Shown: positions 1 to 7,610 of the stretch, piece by piece
How positions within the stretch are numbered: the stretch's first letter is position 1
How the letters are laid out: every line of letters begins with the position of its first letter
NCBI GenBank assembly: GCA_003222035.1
Contig: QHUS01000068.1
Coordinates: forward strand, 1-50,343
DNA: 50,343 nucleotides
Direction: 5' to 3'
Source of the DNA: Gemmatimonadota bacterium
GTDB lineage: Bacteria > Gemmatimonadota > Gemmatimonadetes > Gemmatimonadales > GWC2-71-9
Notes under the pieces: model-generated
The model's database searches: none
Told to the model about the DNA's origin: nothing
Seen by the model: only the letters and a program-made list of their open reading frames with translations
Made by a program: the position numbers and the translations under genes

Positions 1-502
1 ATACGGTCTGATACGACTCGCGATCCTCCGGGCGTGGCGCCCGGCGAATGTAGGGCGGGAGCGGCACTTCACCGTACTTCGCGAGCGTTCCCTTGGCGTC
101 GAGCGCGCCGCTGAACCTCACCCGCCGCACGCCGCCGCCCAGCACCTCGACGATCTCGACCGCACTGTCGGCGCCGAACCGCACGGTCCGTCCGGGCTTG
201 AGCTTTCCCCCGTGGTGTCCCATTGCGAGCCACGTACCGTCGGGCAACTCGCGGATGAGCAGAAGCTCCGCGTCACCACCGGCGTCGCGTTTCCCGTGCA
301 GTCTCGCCGGGATCACCCGCGACGTGTTGAGGACCAGGACGTCGCCCGGTGCTATGAGGTCGATGAGATCGGGAAAGCGCGCGTGGCGGATGGCGCCGCT
401 CGATCGCTCCAGCACCAGGAGCCGACTGGTCGAGCGGTCGGGGAGTGGTTCTTGAGCGATGAGTTCGCGAGGGAGCGAGTAGTCGAAGTCGGAGGCGTGC
501 AT
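1..502 (-). CDS. queA: tRNA ribosyltransferase-isomerase QueA, N-terminal 167 residues
   Basis: S-adenosylmethionine:tRNA ribosyltransferase-isomerase, which makes epoxyqueuosine at the tRNA wobble position in the cytoplasm. The visible part begins MHASDFDYSLPRELIAQ and shows the family's N-terminal hallmarks: the P-x-E-L-I-A-Q-x-P stretch, an SRLLVL strand, the LNTSRVIPARL segment near residue 58 and a PPYIRR segment near residue 150. The family is usually about 340 residues, so about half is missing beyond base 1. The ATG at 502-500 is the only good start. It lies seven bases from the hairpin element that fills the gap to ruvB, so queA is either transcribed through that hairpin from the ruv operon or has an unseen promoter. 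The context next to ruvB is common in bacteria. Confidence 0.93.
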   Translation of the reverse strand, partial: MHASDFDYSLPRELIAQEPLPDRSTSRLLVLERSSGAIRHARFPDLIDLIAPGDVLVLNTSRVIPARLHGKRDAGGDAELLLIRELPDGTWLAMGHHGGKLKPGRTVRFGADSAVEIVEVLGGGVRRVRFSGALDAKGTLAKYGEVPLPPYIRRAPRPEDRESYQTV

Positions 503-508
503 GAGAAC

Positions 509-579
509 AACGCGGAACGCGGAAGTCGGAACGCGGAACAGAAAAACGCCCATCTGTTTCGCGTTTCGCGTTCCGCGTT
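509..579. repeat. Heptamer hairpin element, copy 1
   Basis: Left arm 509-541 is four 7-nt units (AACGCGG, AACGCGG, AAGTCGG, AACGCGG) plus AACAG. A 12-nt loop (542-553) follows, then a complementary right arm 554-579 of 26 nt with a few mismatches. The element fills the queA-ruvB gap and its right edge runs into the ruvB stop codon. A second copy with the same 33-nt arm and 12-nt loop lies at 34203-34280. Confidence 0.8.
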
Positions 580-1619
580 CAGGTGTCAAACATCGTCGGC
601 TGTTCCGCGCTCCTGGGGGGAGTAAAGCCGAAGTGTCGATACGCCCCCGCCGTCGCGCACCGGCCGCGCGGCGTGCGGGCAAGAAAGCCTTGCTGCATCA
701 GGAAGGGTTCGTACACCTCCTCGAGCGTCCCCGGGTCCTCGCCCACGGCGGCGGCGATGGTCGTGAGGCCCACCGGGCCACCCTCGAACTGCTCGATGAT
801 GGTCTTCAGGATGCGACCGTCCATGTCGTCGAGCCCGAACTCGTCCACGTCGAGACGCTTCAGCGCCTCGGCGGCGACGGCGGCGGTGATCTTGCCGCCC
901 GCCCGTACCTGGGCGTAGTCCCGCACCCGCTTGAGCAGCCGGTTCGCGACGCGCGGCGTGCCGCGGCTGCGGCGCGCGATTTCCGCGATGCCCGCCGCAT
1001 CCGCCGGAACGCCGAGGATGCCGGCGGAGCGGCCGATGATCTGCGCGAGGTCGTCGGGCGGATAATAGGACAGCCGCTCGACCAGACCGAACCGGGCGCG
1101 CATCGGTGGCGTCAGGAGGCCGAACCGCGTGGTCGCGCCGATCAACGTGAACTGCTCCAGCGCCATCGGGATCGTCTGCGCGTGCGGGCCATCGGCGATC
1201 CGCACGTCCACCCTGTAGTCCTCCATCGCCGGGTACAGGAACTCCTCGAGCACGGGCCGCAGCCGGTGGACCTCGTCGATGAAGAGGATGTCGTTCGCCT
1301 TGAGCGCGGTGAGCAGCCCCACGAGGTCCCCGGGCCGCTCGAGCACGGGTCCGGAGGTGGTGCGGACGTTGACGCCCAGCTCCTTTGCCATCAGCAGCGC
1401 GAGCGTGGTCTTGCCGAGGCCGGGGGGACCGAAAAAGAGCGCGTGATCGAGCGGCTCGCGACGCTGTTTCGCCGCGTCGATCGCGATCTGGAGGGATTCC
1501 TTTACCTTCGCCTGGCCGACGAATTCGTCGAGCCGCGAGGGGCGTAGGGCCGCGTCGGTCAGCCGCTCGTCGGGGAGGGCTTCGGGCGTGGTGACCTGCG
1601 TGCGGGGCTGGCCGCTCAT
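579..1619 (-). CDS. ruvB: Holliday junction branch-migration ATPase RuvB
   Basis: Hexameric AAA+ motor that, with RuvA, drives branch migration of Holliday junctions during recombinational repair. At 346 residues it has the family's normal length. Walker A GPPGLGKT is at residues 64-71, Walker B is [10 protein letters not shown] near 110-120, sensor 1 is in LIGATTR, and the C-terminal winged helix holds the usual GPVGL and EEVYEPFL motifs. The ATG at 1619 follows the small zinc-ribbon gene on the same strand, so it probably belongs to one yebC-ruvC-ruvA-zinc ribbon-ruvB transcript. Its stop codon overlaps the hairpin element in front of queA. Confidence 0.97.
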   Translation of the reverse strand: MSGQPRTQVTTPEALPDERLTDAALRPSRLDEFVGQAKVKESLQIAIDAAKQRREPLDHALFFGPPGLGKTTLALLMAKELGVNVRTTSGPVLERPGDLVGLLTALKANDILFIDEVHRLRPVLEEFLYPAMEDYRVDVRIADGPHAQTIPMALEQFTLIGATTRFGLLTPPMRARFGLVERLSYYPPDDLAQIIGRSAGILGVPADAAGIAEIARRSRGTPRVANRLLKRVRDYAQVRAGGKITAAVAAEALKRLDVDEFGLDDMDGRILKTIIEQFEGGPVGLTTIAAAVGEDPGTLEEVYEPFLMQQGFLARTPRGRCATAGAYRHFGFTPPRSAEQPTMFDT

Positions 1620-1653
1620 TGCCCCGCCTGGGAACTCACGGGCACGGACGCTC

Positions 1654-1836
1654 TCACGCGGCCTTGCCCACGGGCTTGGCCCGCCACCGCACGGGCCGGG
1701 GGTCTCGCTCGAGCGCGTGGCGGGTGTGGCAGGTCACGCACTCGTCCGTCGCCTCGCTCGCGGTGGCGGGAACCAGTGTGCGGTTGGTCGAGCCGCAGCG
1801 CGTGCAGATCCATTCCGCGGTTTCGAGCATGGTCAT
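1654..1836 (-). CDS. Small two-CxxC zinc-ribbon protein in the ruv operon
   Basis: A 60-residue protein with two cysteine pairs, C11-x2-C14 and C33-x2-C36, spaced like a zinc ribbon, followed by a basic, Arg/Lys-rich tail. There is no signal peptide, so it is probably cytoplasmic. Its ATG at 1836 overlaps the ruvA stop as ATGA, which indicates translational coupling, and it sits between ruvA and ruvB. I do not recognise a named family. The second pair reads CVTCH and so mimics a haem-c site, but with no export signal and a partner CxxC a zinc knuckle is more likely. The function is unknown; the position hints at nucleic-acid binding alongside RuvABC. Confidence 0.7.
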   Translation of the reverse strand: MTMLETAEWICTRCGSTNRTLVPATASEATDECVTCHTRHALERDPRPVRWRAKPVGKAA

Positions 1837-2438
1837 CCGTGCGTGAGTAGTTGTAGGGCGCGCCGCACCAGCGTCTCGGTATCGTTTCCGCCGCCATCTC
1901 CGGCGAGCACCTGACGCAACGCCCGGTCTGCTTCGGCCGTGGCGTACCCCAATCGCTCCAACGCGAGCAGCGCTGCCTCCGAAGCTCCTCCCGTCGTTCC
2001 GCCGGCAGGCCCGCTCGCCGCGGCCTCCTCAAACTCGCCGAGCTTGTCGGCCAGTTCAAGCGCGAGTCGCTCGGCGGTCTTCTTACCGATGCCGTTCACC
2101 GACGCGAGCAGCGCGATGTTCCGGTCGCGCACCGCCCGGACGCCGCGCTCGACGCCGAGCGCCGACAGCAGCGCGATGGCGATCTTGGGTCCCACGCCCG
2201 TGACGCCGGTCAGCCGCTGGAAGAAACGCCGCTCCGCCTCGTCGTGGAAGCCGTACAGCGACCAGCCGTCCTCCCGCACCACCAGCTCGGTCGCAAGGGT
2301 CACGGCCTCACCCACGCCCGGCAAACGCTCCATCACGCCCAGGGGCACCATGATCTCGTAGCCCACGCCGCCTGTGGTCTGAATCAGGACCCGGTCCGCC
2401 TGCTTGGCGGCCAATCGGCCCGACACCTGGGCGATCAC
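1833..2438 (-). CDS. ruvA: Holliday junction DNA-binding subunit RuvA
   Basis: Tetrameric protein that binds the four-way junction and loads RuvB. At 201 residues it has normal length: an N-terminal OB fold (IAQVSGRL...GVGYEIMVP), then two helix-hairpin-helix motifs (LTGVTGVGPKIAIALLS near 70-86 and VNGIGKKTAERLALEL near 107-122), and a flexible linker before the small C-terminal RuvB-binding domain (EAALLALERLGY...). The start is GTG at 2438, which overlaps the ruvC stop as GTGA. The stop overlaps the ATG of the zinc-ribbon gene. Longer upstream reading is just the antisense-like extension into ruvC. Confidence 0.95.
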   Translation of the reverse strand: MIAQVSGRLAAKQADRVLIQTTGGVGYEIMVPLGVMERLPGVGEAVTLATELVVREDGWSLYGFHDEAERRFFQRLTGVTGVGPKIAIALLSALGVERGVRAVRDRNIALLASVNGIGKKTAERLALELADKLGEFEEAAASGPAGGTTGGASEAALLALERLGYATAEADRALRQVLAGDGGGNDTETLVRRALQLLTHG

Positions 2439-2911
2439 GCGCGCAGGATGTGGGTGAGCGCCACCGCCACGCCGTCCGCCGCGTCCGCCGGCCTGGGGGC
2501 TTCCTTGAGCCGCAGCAGCCGGGCGACCACGCTCCCGATCTGCGCCTTGGGGGCGCCGCCCGCTCCGGCGACGGTCTTCTTGACCGTGGCAGGCGGATAC
2601 TGCGCGATGTCGATGCCCGCCTGCGCCGCCGCGAGCAGGATGACTCCGCGCGCGTGGCCGAGCACGAGCGTCGTGTGGACGTTCCGATGATAGAACGCGT
2701 TCTCGAGGGCGAGCGCCTCGGGGCGATGGCGCGTGATGAGCTGGGTGATGTGGTCGTGCAGCTCGTGGAGGCGCTGCGGCAGGGGACTCCGGCCGGCGAG
2801 CCGGATGACGCCGCACTCGATCAGCCGCCCCATCCCGGAGCTGCCGTTCCCGGTTTCGATCACGCCATAGCCGGTGACCGTCGTCCCGGGGTCGACGCCC
2901 AGCACCCTCAC
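2435..2911 (-). CDS. ruvC: Holliday junction resolvase RuvC
   Basis: Dimeric RNase H-fold endonuclease that cuts Holliday junctions. At 158 residues it has the expected acidic catalytic set: D7 in GVDPGT, E70 in ALENAFYHRN, and D143/D146 in PADAADGVAVAL. The ATG at 2911 is two bases from the stop of the upstream yebC-family gene (2913), and the stop overlaps ruvA. The yebC-ruvC-ruvA order is widespread in bacteria and supports one recombination-repair operon. Confidence 0.96.
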   Translation of the reverse strand: MRVLGVDPGTTVTGYGVIETGNGSSGMGRLIECGVIRLAGRSPLPQRLHELHDHITQLITRHRPEALALENAFYHRNVHTTLVLGHARGVILLAAAQAGIDIAQYPPATVKKTVAGAGGAPKAQIGSVVARLLRLKEAPRPADAADGVAVALTHILRA

Positions 2912-2912
2912 G

Positions 2913-3659
2913 CTACGCGGTCGCCGCCAGCGCCTCGGCGTCGATGTCGAAGTTCGAGGAGACCTTCGCGACGTCGTCCATCTCTTCGAGCGCTTCGATC
3001 AACGCGAGGAGATGCTTCGCGTCCTTGACCTCGACCTTGACCGTGCTCCTGGGGATCCGGGCGAGCTCGGCGACCTGCACCGCGATCTTCTTCGCCTTGA
3101 GCCGCTCGCTGATCTGATGCAGCTGGCTGGCCGGTCCCGTGATCACGAACACGTCGCCGTCGCGCACCATGTCTTCGGCGCCGGCGTCGAGCGCCGCTTC
3201 CATGACCGTGTCCTCGTCGGCGCGGGTGGCGTCCACGGTGATCTGCGCCTTGCGATCGAACATCCACGCCACCGAGTTTGCGGCGCCGAGGTTGCCGCCG
3301 TGACGCTGGAAGACGAACCGGATCTCGGCGACCGTGCGGTTGGCATTATCTGTGGTCGCCTCGATGAACAGAGCCGCGCCGCCGGGCCCGTACGCCTCGT
3401 ACGTCACTTCCTCGTAGGTCACGCCCTCGAGCTCGCCCGTGCCCTTCTTCACGGCGCGCTCGATGTTGTCGAGCGGCATGTTCTCGGCCTTGGCGGCGTC
3501 GATGGCGGTGCGGAGCCGGGCGTTGCCGGCGGGATCGCCGCCCCCTTGCTTGGCGGCGATCGTGATTTCACGGATCAGCTTGGTGAACAGGGCGCCGCGG
3601 CGGGCGTCGGTGACGGCCTTCTTCCGCTTGATCTGCTTCCACTTACTGTGGCCAGCCAT
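2913..3659 (-). CDS. yebC: YebC/PmpR family protein
   Basis: A 248-residue member of the YebC/TACO1 family, starting with the diagnostic MAGHSKWKQIKRKKAVTDARR. Other family hallmarks are FTKLIREI, NMPLDNIERAVKKG, YEAYGPGG and NRTVAEIR. Some members act as DNA-binding regulators; others help ribosomes translate proline-rich sequences. Which applies here cannot be told from the sequence. It heads the ruv operon, is one base from ruvC, and has a GAGAGG ribosome-binding site upstream together with a candidate promoter at 3680-3708. Confidence 0.95.
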   Translation of the reverse strand: MAGHSKWKQIKRKKAVTDARRGALFTKLIREITIAAKQGGGDPAGNARLRTAIDAAKAENMPLDNIERAVKKGTGELEGVTYEEVTYEAYGPGGAALFIEATTDNANRTVAEIRFVFQRHGGNLGAANSVAWMFDRKAQITVDATRADEDTVMEAALDAGAEDMVRDGDVFVITGPASQLHQISERLKAKKIAVQVAELARIPRSTVKVEVKDAKHLLALIEALEEMDDVAKVSSNFDIDAEALAATA

Positions 3660-3679
3660 GCGCTACCTCTCGTTGCCCC

Positions 3680-3708
3680 AACCTAAGAGTTTCACCGGTC
3701 CGGGTCCA
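3680..3708 (-). promoter_or_regulatory. Candidate promoter of the yebC-ruv operon
   Basis: On the minus strand TGGACC (3708-3703) and TAGGTT (3685-3680) are separated by 17 bases, 20 bases before the yebC ATG. The -35 matches the consensus at four of six positions. The -35 lies inside the 3' end of the upstream ATPase gene. Confidence 0.35.
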
Positions 3709-4564
3709 GCATGTCCTCGAACCGCATCCAGCGCCGGTAGAAGTACAGGTCCACGAACCCGGTCGGCCCGTTGCGGTTCTTGAGGACGATGAGCTCGGTC
3801 GCCCCCTCGACCCCGTGCCCCGGGTTGTACATCTCCTCCCGGTAGATTCCGAGGACCACGTCCGCGTGCTGCTTGATCGCGCCGAGGTGCCCGAAGTCGT
3901 CGAGCGCGGGCCGGGCGTTGGGGCGCTTGGCGTCGAACCGCGGCAGCTGCGCCACGACGACCAACGCCACCTGGCGCTCGAGCGCCAGGCCCTTGAGGCG
4001 CTGCAGCACCAGGGCGAGGTCCTCGTCCTGCGTGGACCGGGCCACGCCGTGCGGCGACGGCACGAGCTGCAGATAGTCGACCACGACCAGCCCTAGTCGC
4101 TGTAGGGGATCGAGCCGCTCCGTCGCGGTTTCGAAGTCCGGCGCCGCCAGCGGAACGATGGTGAACGGCAGCCCGCGCAGGCGCACGGCGGCCCCGCCGA
4201 TCCCAGCGCGCGTCTGGTCGTTGAGCTTCGCGCCGCGCAGCTCGTCCACCGCCACCCGTCCCTCGATGGCGAGGGCGCGCTCCATCAGCCGCTCCTCGTC
4301 CATTTCACCGGAGACAAGCGCCACGCCGGTCCCCTGCTGCGCCGTGCGCAGCGCGAGCCCCAGCGCGAGCGCCGATTTTCCCGACCCGACGTCTCCGCCC
4401 AGCACCACGAGGTCGCGGCGCCGCAGCCCGCCGCCCAGGATACGGTCGACCGAGGGAAATCCGGTCGGCACCGTATCGCTGGGCACGTCGCCGGGTCGCT
4501 GTTGGTCCACTCGGTCCACGAGGGACTCGAGCGAGGGACGGCGCTCGAACTTCCGTGGGGACAT
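3692..4564 (-). CDS. DnaB-like helicase C-terminal domain ATPase (no N-terminal domain)
   Basis: A RecA-fold ATPase related to the C-terminal motor domain of the replicative helicase DnaB. At 290 residues it has a TGFPSVDRILGGGL entry, Walker A GGDVGSGKS at 56-64, Walker B VVVD near 160-163 and the DnaB-like LNDQTRAGI, DYLQL and LKNRNGPTG motifs. It lacks the helical N-terminal domain that DnaB uses for hexamer assembly and primase contact, so it is probably not the main replicative helicase. It could be a DNA-repair or replication-restart paralogue, or a cargo ATPase of the same fold. A TATAAA box and a GGAAGG ribosome site lie upstream on the minus strand. Confidence 0.85.
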   Translation of the reverse strand: MSPRKFERRPSLESLVDRVDQQRPGDVPSDTVPTGFPSVDRILGGGLRRRDLVVLGGDVGSGKSALALGLALRTAQQGTGVALVSGEMDEERLMERALAIEGRVAVDELRGAKLNDQTRAGIGGAAVRLRGLPFTIVPLAAPDFETATERLDPLQRLGLVVVDYLQLVPSPHGVARSTQDEDLALVLQRLKGLALERQVALVVVAQLPRFDAKRPNARPALDDFGHLGAIKQHADVVLGIYREEMYNPGHGVEGATELIVLKNRNGPTGFVDLYFYRRWMRFEDMLDPDR

Positions 4565-4589
4565 GTGTGCCTTCCTGTGCGCCTAGCCT

Positions 4590-4967
4590 TTATAGATGTA
4601 GACTGGCGGCGCGGGCGGCAACGGTGACGGCGTCTCCCGCCTCAGGGCCGAGGACCTCACGCGCCGGCGCGACCAGCTGCGAGAGGACCAGCGCCGCGGC
4701 CGCCGGGGTCGCAGGCTCGAGGTGGTGGCGGGCGGCGGCGAGGGCGCGCTTCAGCGGTGCCGGGAGCGCCAGACTCGCGAGGCGCGTGTCCAACGCCTGC
4801 AGGCGACGCCGGTGGTTCTTCCCAGACAGGGGCCGTGGCGGCAGCAGGCCTTCGGCGGAGCGCACCATCAGCCAGAGCGCGAACAGCCCTTCCCGCCGCG
4901 GTCCCCGCACCGCCTCGGCGACCAGACCGATGAGGCGCTCCTCGGCCGGCGTGGTGGCGCGAATCAC
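4590..4967 (-). CDS. Conserved-looking small protein of unknown function
   Basis: A 125-residue, Ala/Leu/Arg-rich, mainly helical protein without signal peptide or membrane segment. I recognise no family. Its ATG overlaps the stop of the upstream GT9 gene as ATGA, so it is translated with that gene. This points to a role linked to envelope sugar transfer, or it may simply share the operon. The codon pattern (GC-rich third positions) and the tight coupling support a real gene; the opposite frames here give only low-complexity shadows. Confidence 0.6.
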   Translation of the reverse strand: MIRATTPAEERLIGLVAEAVRGPRREGLFALWLMVRSAEGLLPPRPLSGKNHRRRLQALDTRLASLALPAPLKRALAAARHHLEPATPAAAALVLSQLVAPAREVLGPEAGDAVTVAARAASLHL

Positions 4968-5959
4968 GCGACCAGCCGCTCCACCGCGGTCGCGACCTCA
5001 CCCGGCGTGATATCGGTGAGACAGCGATGGTGGCCGAGCGGGCACGTCGCCGTGCCGGTGGAGGAGCACGGTCGACAGTCGAGCCCGCGCTCCAGCACGA
5101 CGGAGCGCGCCTGATAAGGAAGGAAGCCGAACTGCCCGACCGTGGGGCCGAACAGCGCCACGACGGGCGTGCCGACGGCCGTCGCCATGTGCATCACGCC
5201 GGTATCGCCCGAGACGACGACGCGCGACCGTGCGAGCAAGGCGCCCGTTTCCTGCAGGGAGAACTCGCCGGCGGCGCTCGCGGCCACGCCCCCCGCAACG
5301 AGCTGCTGCGCCAGCCCGCGATCCTCCGGCCCGCCGACGACCACCGGCTGGTATCCCGCGGTGCGCAGGCGCTCCGCGAGCGCGCCCCAATGGGCGATGG
5401 GCCAGCGCTTGGTGGCGTGCGCGGCACCCGGCGCCAGCGCCGCCACGGGGACGTCCGCGAGTCCACGCTCGGCGAGCCACTGGGCGGCCAGCGCCGTCGC
5501 GCCCGGACCGAGACAAAACTCCGGTGGGCCGCCGTCGGGCCGGGTATCGAGCCGGCGCGCCGCCTCGAAGTAGCGCTCCGCCACCGGCATGCGACGTCCG
5601 TAGACGTCCAGCTTGGCGCCGATGAGGAGCGTTCGGGCCAGCTTCCGCTTGCGATACCCCGACCAGCGGCAGCGGACCAGGAGCCGCAGCCCGACGCTGC
5701 GAACGCTGCCATGAAGGTCGAGCCCGTGCGTCGGGGCGAACCGACGGAGCCGTCGGGCGAGCTGCCGGATCGGCTCGCCCGGCTCGAGCGTCACCACGTC
5801 CGTGATATGCGGGTTGTCGGCCACCAGCGGCGCCATGGCGCGCTTCGTCACGTACACGAGCTTCGCTTCCGGGTGTCGCCGGGCGAGGGCTCGCACCAGC
5901 GGCGTCGTCAGCAGGATGTCGCCGATGGAGCTGAACCGGACGAGCAGGACGCAGAGCAC
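4964..5959 (-). CDS. GT9 family glycosyltransferase (ADP-heptose:LPS heptosyltransferase type)
   Basis: A 331-residue GT-B enzyme of family 9, which transfers heptose or a similar sugar to the lipopolysaccharide core at the inner membrane. Seen are the N-terminal LLVRFSSIGDILLTTPLVRAL motif, a PGAAHATKRWP segment, and the donor-site block SGDTGVMHMATAVGTPVVALFGPT. A Cys-containing C-terminal segment (CRPCSSTGTATCPLGHHRC) is typical of the family and could bind metal. The start is GTG at 5959; only six bases separate it from a TTATTT box, so its mRNA may be leaderless. It is divergent from the PorX-like gene and co-oriented with the small gene that it overlaps. Confidence 0.88.
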   Translation of the reverse strand: MLCVLLVRFSSIGDILLTTPLVRALARRHPEAKLVYVTKRAMAPLVADNPHITDVVTLEPGEPIRQLARRLRRFAPTHGLDLHGSVRSVGLRLLVRCRWSGYRKRKLARTLLIGAKLDVYGRRMPVAERYFEAARRLDTRPDGGPPEFCLGPGATALAAQWLAERGLADVPVAALAPGAAHATKRWPIAHWGALAERLRTAGYQPVVVGGPEDRGLAQQLVAGGVAASAAGEFSLQETGALLARSRVVVSGDTGVMHMATAVGTPVVALFGPTVGQFGFLPYQARSVVLERGLDCRPCSSTGTATCPLGHHRCLTDITPGEVATAVERLVA

Positions 5960-5979
5960 GTCGCGAAATAAGTCCCGCG

Positions 5980-6009
5980 TTGCCCGTGTTCGCTAGTCGC
6001 CATTAGCTT
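5980..6009 (+). promoter_or_regulatory. Candidate promoter of the PorX-like gene
   Basis: TTGCCC at 5980-5985 and TTAGCT at 6003-6008 are 17 bases apart; the ATG follows after six bases. A transcript would start at or next to the ATG, so no Shine-Dalgarno site is expected and none is seen. Confidence 0.4.
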
Positions 6010-6014
6010 TTGGC

Positions 6015-7610
6015 ATGGTGCGGCCGAAAACGATTCTCTGGGTGGACGACGAGGTGGACGGGCTCGCCGCACATCGGCGCTTCCTCGAGGACCAGGGGTT
6101 CACGGTCGCGGCCGCGGCGCACGGCGATGACGCGCTCGCGCTGCTGCGGCGCCAGCCGTACAGCATCGTGCTCCTCGACGAGCAGATGCCCGGACGGCGG
6201 GGGCTCGAGCTGATCGTCGAGATCCGGGCGCTCGACCCCGCGATGCCCGTCGTGATGGTCACGCAGAGCGAGGACGAAGGCACGCTGCGCGAAGCCATCG
6301 GCATCGAGGTGGACGACTATCTCGTGAAGCCGGTCCAGCCGCGGCAGATCCTGTCGGTGATCACGCGACTGCTCGAGGGCGACCGCATCCGCCAGCAGCG
6401 GCTGGCGCGCGATTTCGTCACGCGCTTCCGCGAGCTCGAGGGGCGGCGGGGCGCGAATCTCGCCTGGCGCGAGTGGATCGAGTTCGTGGTGGAGCTGGCG
6501 CGTTGGGAGGTGCGGCTGTCGGCCTCCAACGAGCCCGGGCTCTCCGACGCGCTGCGGACGCTGCAACGCTCGCTGCGCAAGGACTTCGCCGAATACATCG
6601 CCCGCCACTATCCGCGCTGGCTCGCGGGGCCGGAAGGCGACCGGCCCCCACTGTCCGTGGACGTGGGCGCCGAGTTCCTCGTCCCGGTGCTGCAGTCGAA
6701 GGGGCGCCTGCTGTTCGTGGTGGTCGACTGCCTGCGCCTGGACCAGTGGGAGGTACTGCGCGAGCTCGTCTCGCCGCTGTTCGACGTGGAAGAGTCGTAC
6801 TACTACAGCATCGTGCCGACGGCGACGCCGTTCGCGCGCAACGCGATCTTTTCGGGGCTCTTCCCCATGGAGATCGCGGCGCGGCACCCCGAGTGGTGGG
6901 GCCAGGCGTCGGACGAAGAGAGTCTCAACGCGCACGAGGGCGAGCTCCTCGCCGAGCAGCTCCAGGAGCTCGTGGGCCGCCCGGTCGCGGTGCGCTACGA
7001 AAAGGTCTTCAGCTCCGGCGAAGGAGACCTGATGCGGCGCCTGCCCGCGCACCTCGCGCAGGACGGGGTCACGGCGCTCGTGTTCAATTTCGTGGACCAG
7101 CTGACGCACGGCCGCTCCGAGAGCGCGATTCTGTACGAAGTGGCGCGCGATGAGGCGGCGCTCCGCAGCCTGACCCGCACCTGGTTCGAGCGCTCGCCGG
7201 TCCTCGCGGCGTTGCAGGAGGCCGAGCGGCGGGGCGTGACGGCGCTGCTCACGACCGATCACGGGTCCATTCACTGCGAGACGCCGGCGACCGTGTACGC
7301 CAAACGGGACGCCACCGCCAACCTGCGCTACAAGTTCGGAGAGGACCTGAAGACGGAGGACGCGGAGGCGGCGATCGCGGTCGAGGACCTGAAGAGCTTC
7401 GGACTCCCCGGGATGGGGCTCGGCGTCCGTCTGCTGCTCGCCACGGCGGACCGGTTCTTCGTCTACCCCACCAAGCTGCGCGAGTACCAGGCGCGCTATC
7501 GCGGATCGTTCCTGCACGGCGGCGTCACGCCCGAGGAAATGATCCTCCCGGTCGCGCTGCTCACCCCGCGGCGGCCTGGAGCTTCCGGAGCCGGCGGAAG
7601 GACACGCTGA
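6015..7610 (+). CDS. PorX-like response regulator with C-terminal PglZ/alkaline-phosphatase-fold domain
   Basis: A 531-residue two-domain protein. Residues 5-120 are a receiver domain: acidic pair D11/D12, phospho-acceptor D55 in LLDEQMPG, T83 and K105 in YLVKP. A helical linker follows. From about 225 comes a PglZ-type domain of the alkaline phosphatase superfamily with candidate metal and nucleophile residues D238 (VVVDCLRLDQW), T271 (TATPFARN), D361/H365 (VDQLTHG), D415/H416 (TTDHGS) and H501 (FLHGGVTPEEM). This is the architecture of PorX of Bacteroidetes, where the domain cleaves phosphodiester bonds in oligonucleotides and the protein controls type IX secretion. No por or T9SS gene is in the window. 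The next gene, an ABC exporter, begins at the base after its stop. Confidence 0.88.
   Translation: MVRPKTILWVDDEVDGLAAHRRFLEDQGFTVAAAAHGDDALALLRRQPYSIVLLDEQMPGRRGLELIVEIRALDPAMPVVMVTQSEDEGTLREAIGIEVDDYLVKPVQPRQILSVITRLLEGDRIRQQRLARDFVTRFRELEGRRGANLAWREWIEFVVELARWEVRLSASNEPGLSDALRTLQRSLRKDFAEYIARHYPRWLAGPEGDRPPLSVDVGAEFLVPVLQSKGRLLFVVVDCLRLDQWEVLRELVSPLFDVEESYYYSIVPTATPFARNAIFSGLFPMEIAARHPEWWGQASDEESLNAHEGELLAEQLQELVGRPVAVRYEKVFSSGEGDLMRRLPAHLAQDGVTALVFNFVDQLTHGRSESAILYEVARDEAALRSLTRTWFERSPVLAALQEAERRGVTALLTTDHGSIHCETPATVYAKRDATANLRYKFGEDLKTEDAEAAIAVEDLKSFGLPGMGLGVRLLLATADRFFVYPTKLREYQARYRGSFLHGGVTPEEMILPVALLTPRRPGASGAGGRTR

Noticed and set aside
1720..1745. CVTCH in the small ruv-operon protein as a cytochrome c haem site
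   Set aside because: No signal peptide, and a second CxxC at the right spacing for a zinc ribbon.
6015..7610. Type IX secretion locus
   Set aside because: Only the PorX-like regulator is present; no porK, L, M, N, P, T, U or sorting-domain protein was found in the window.
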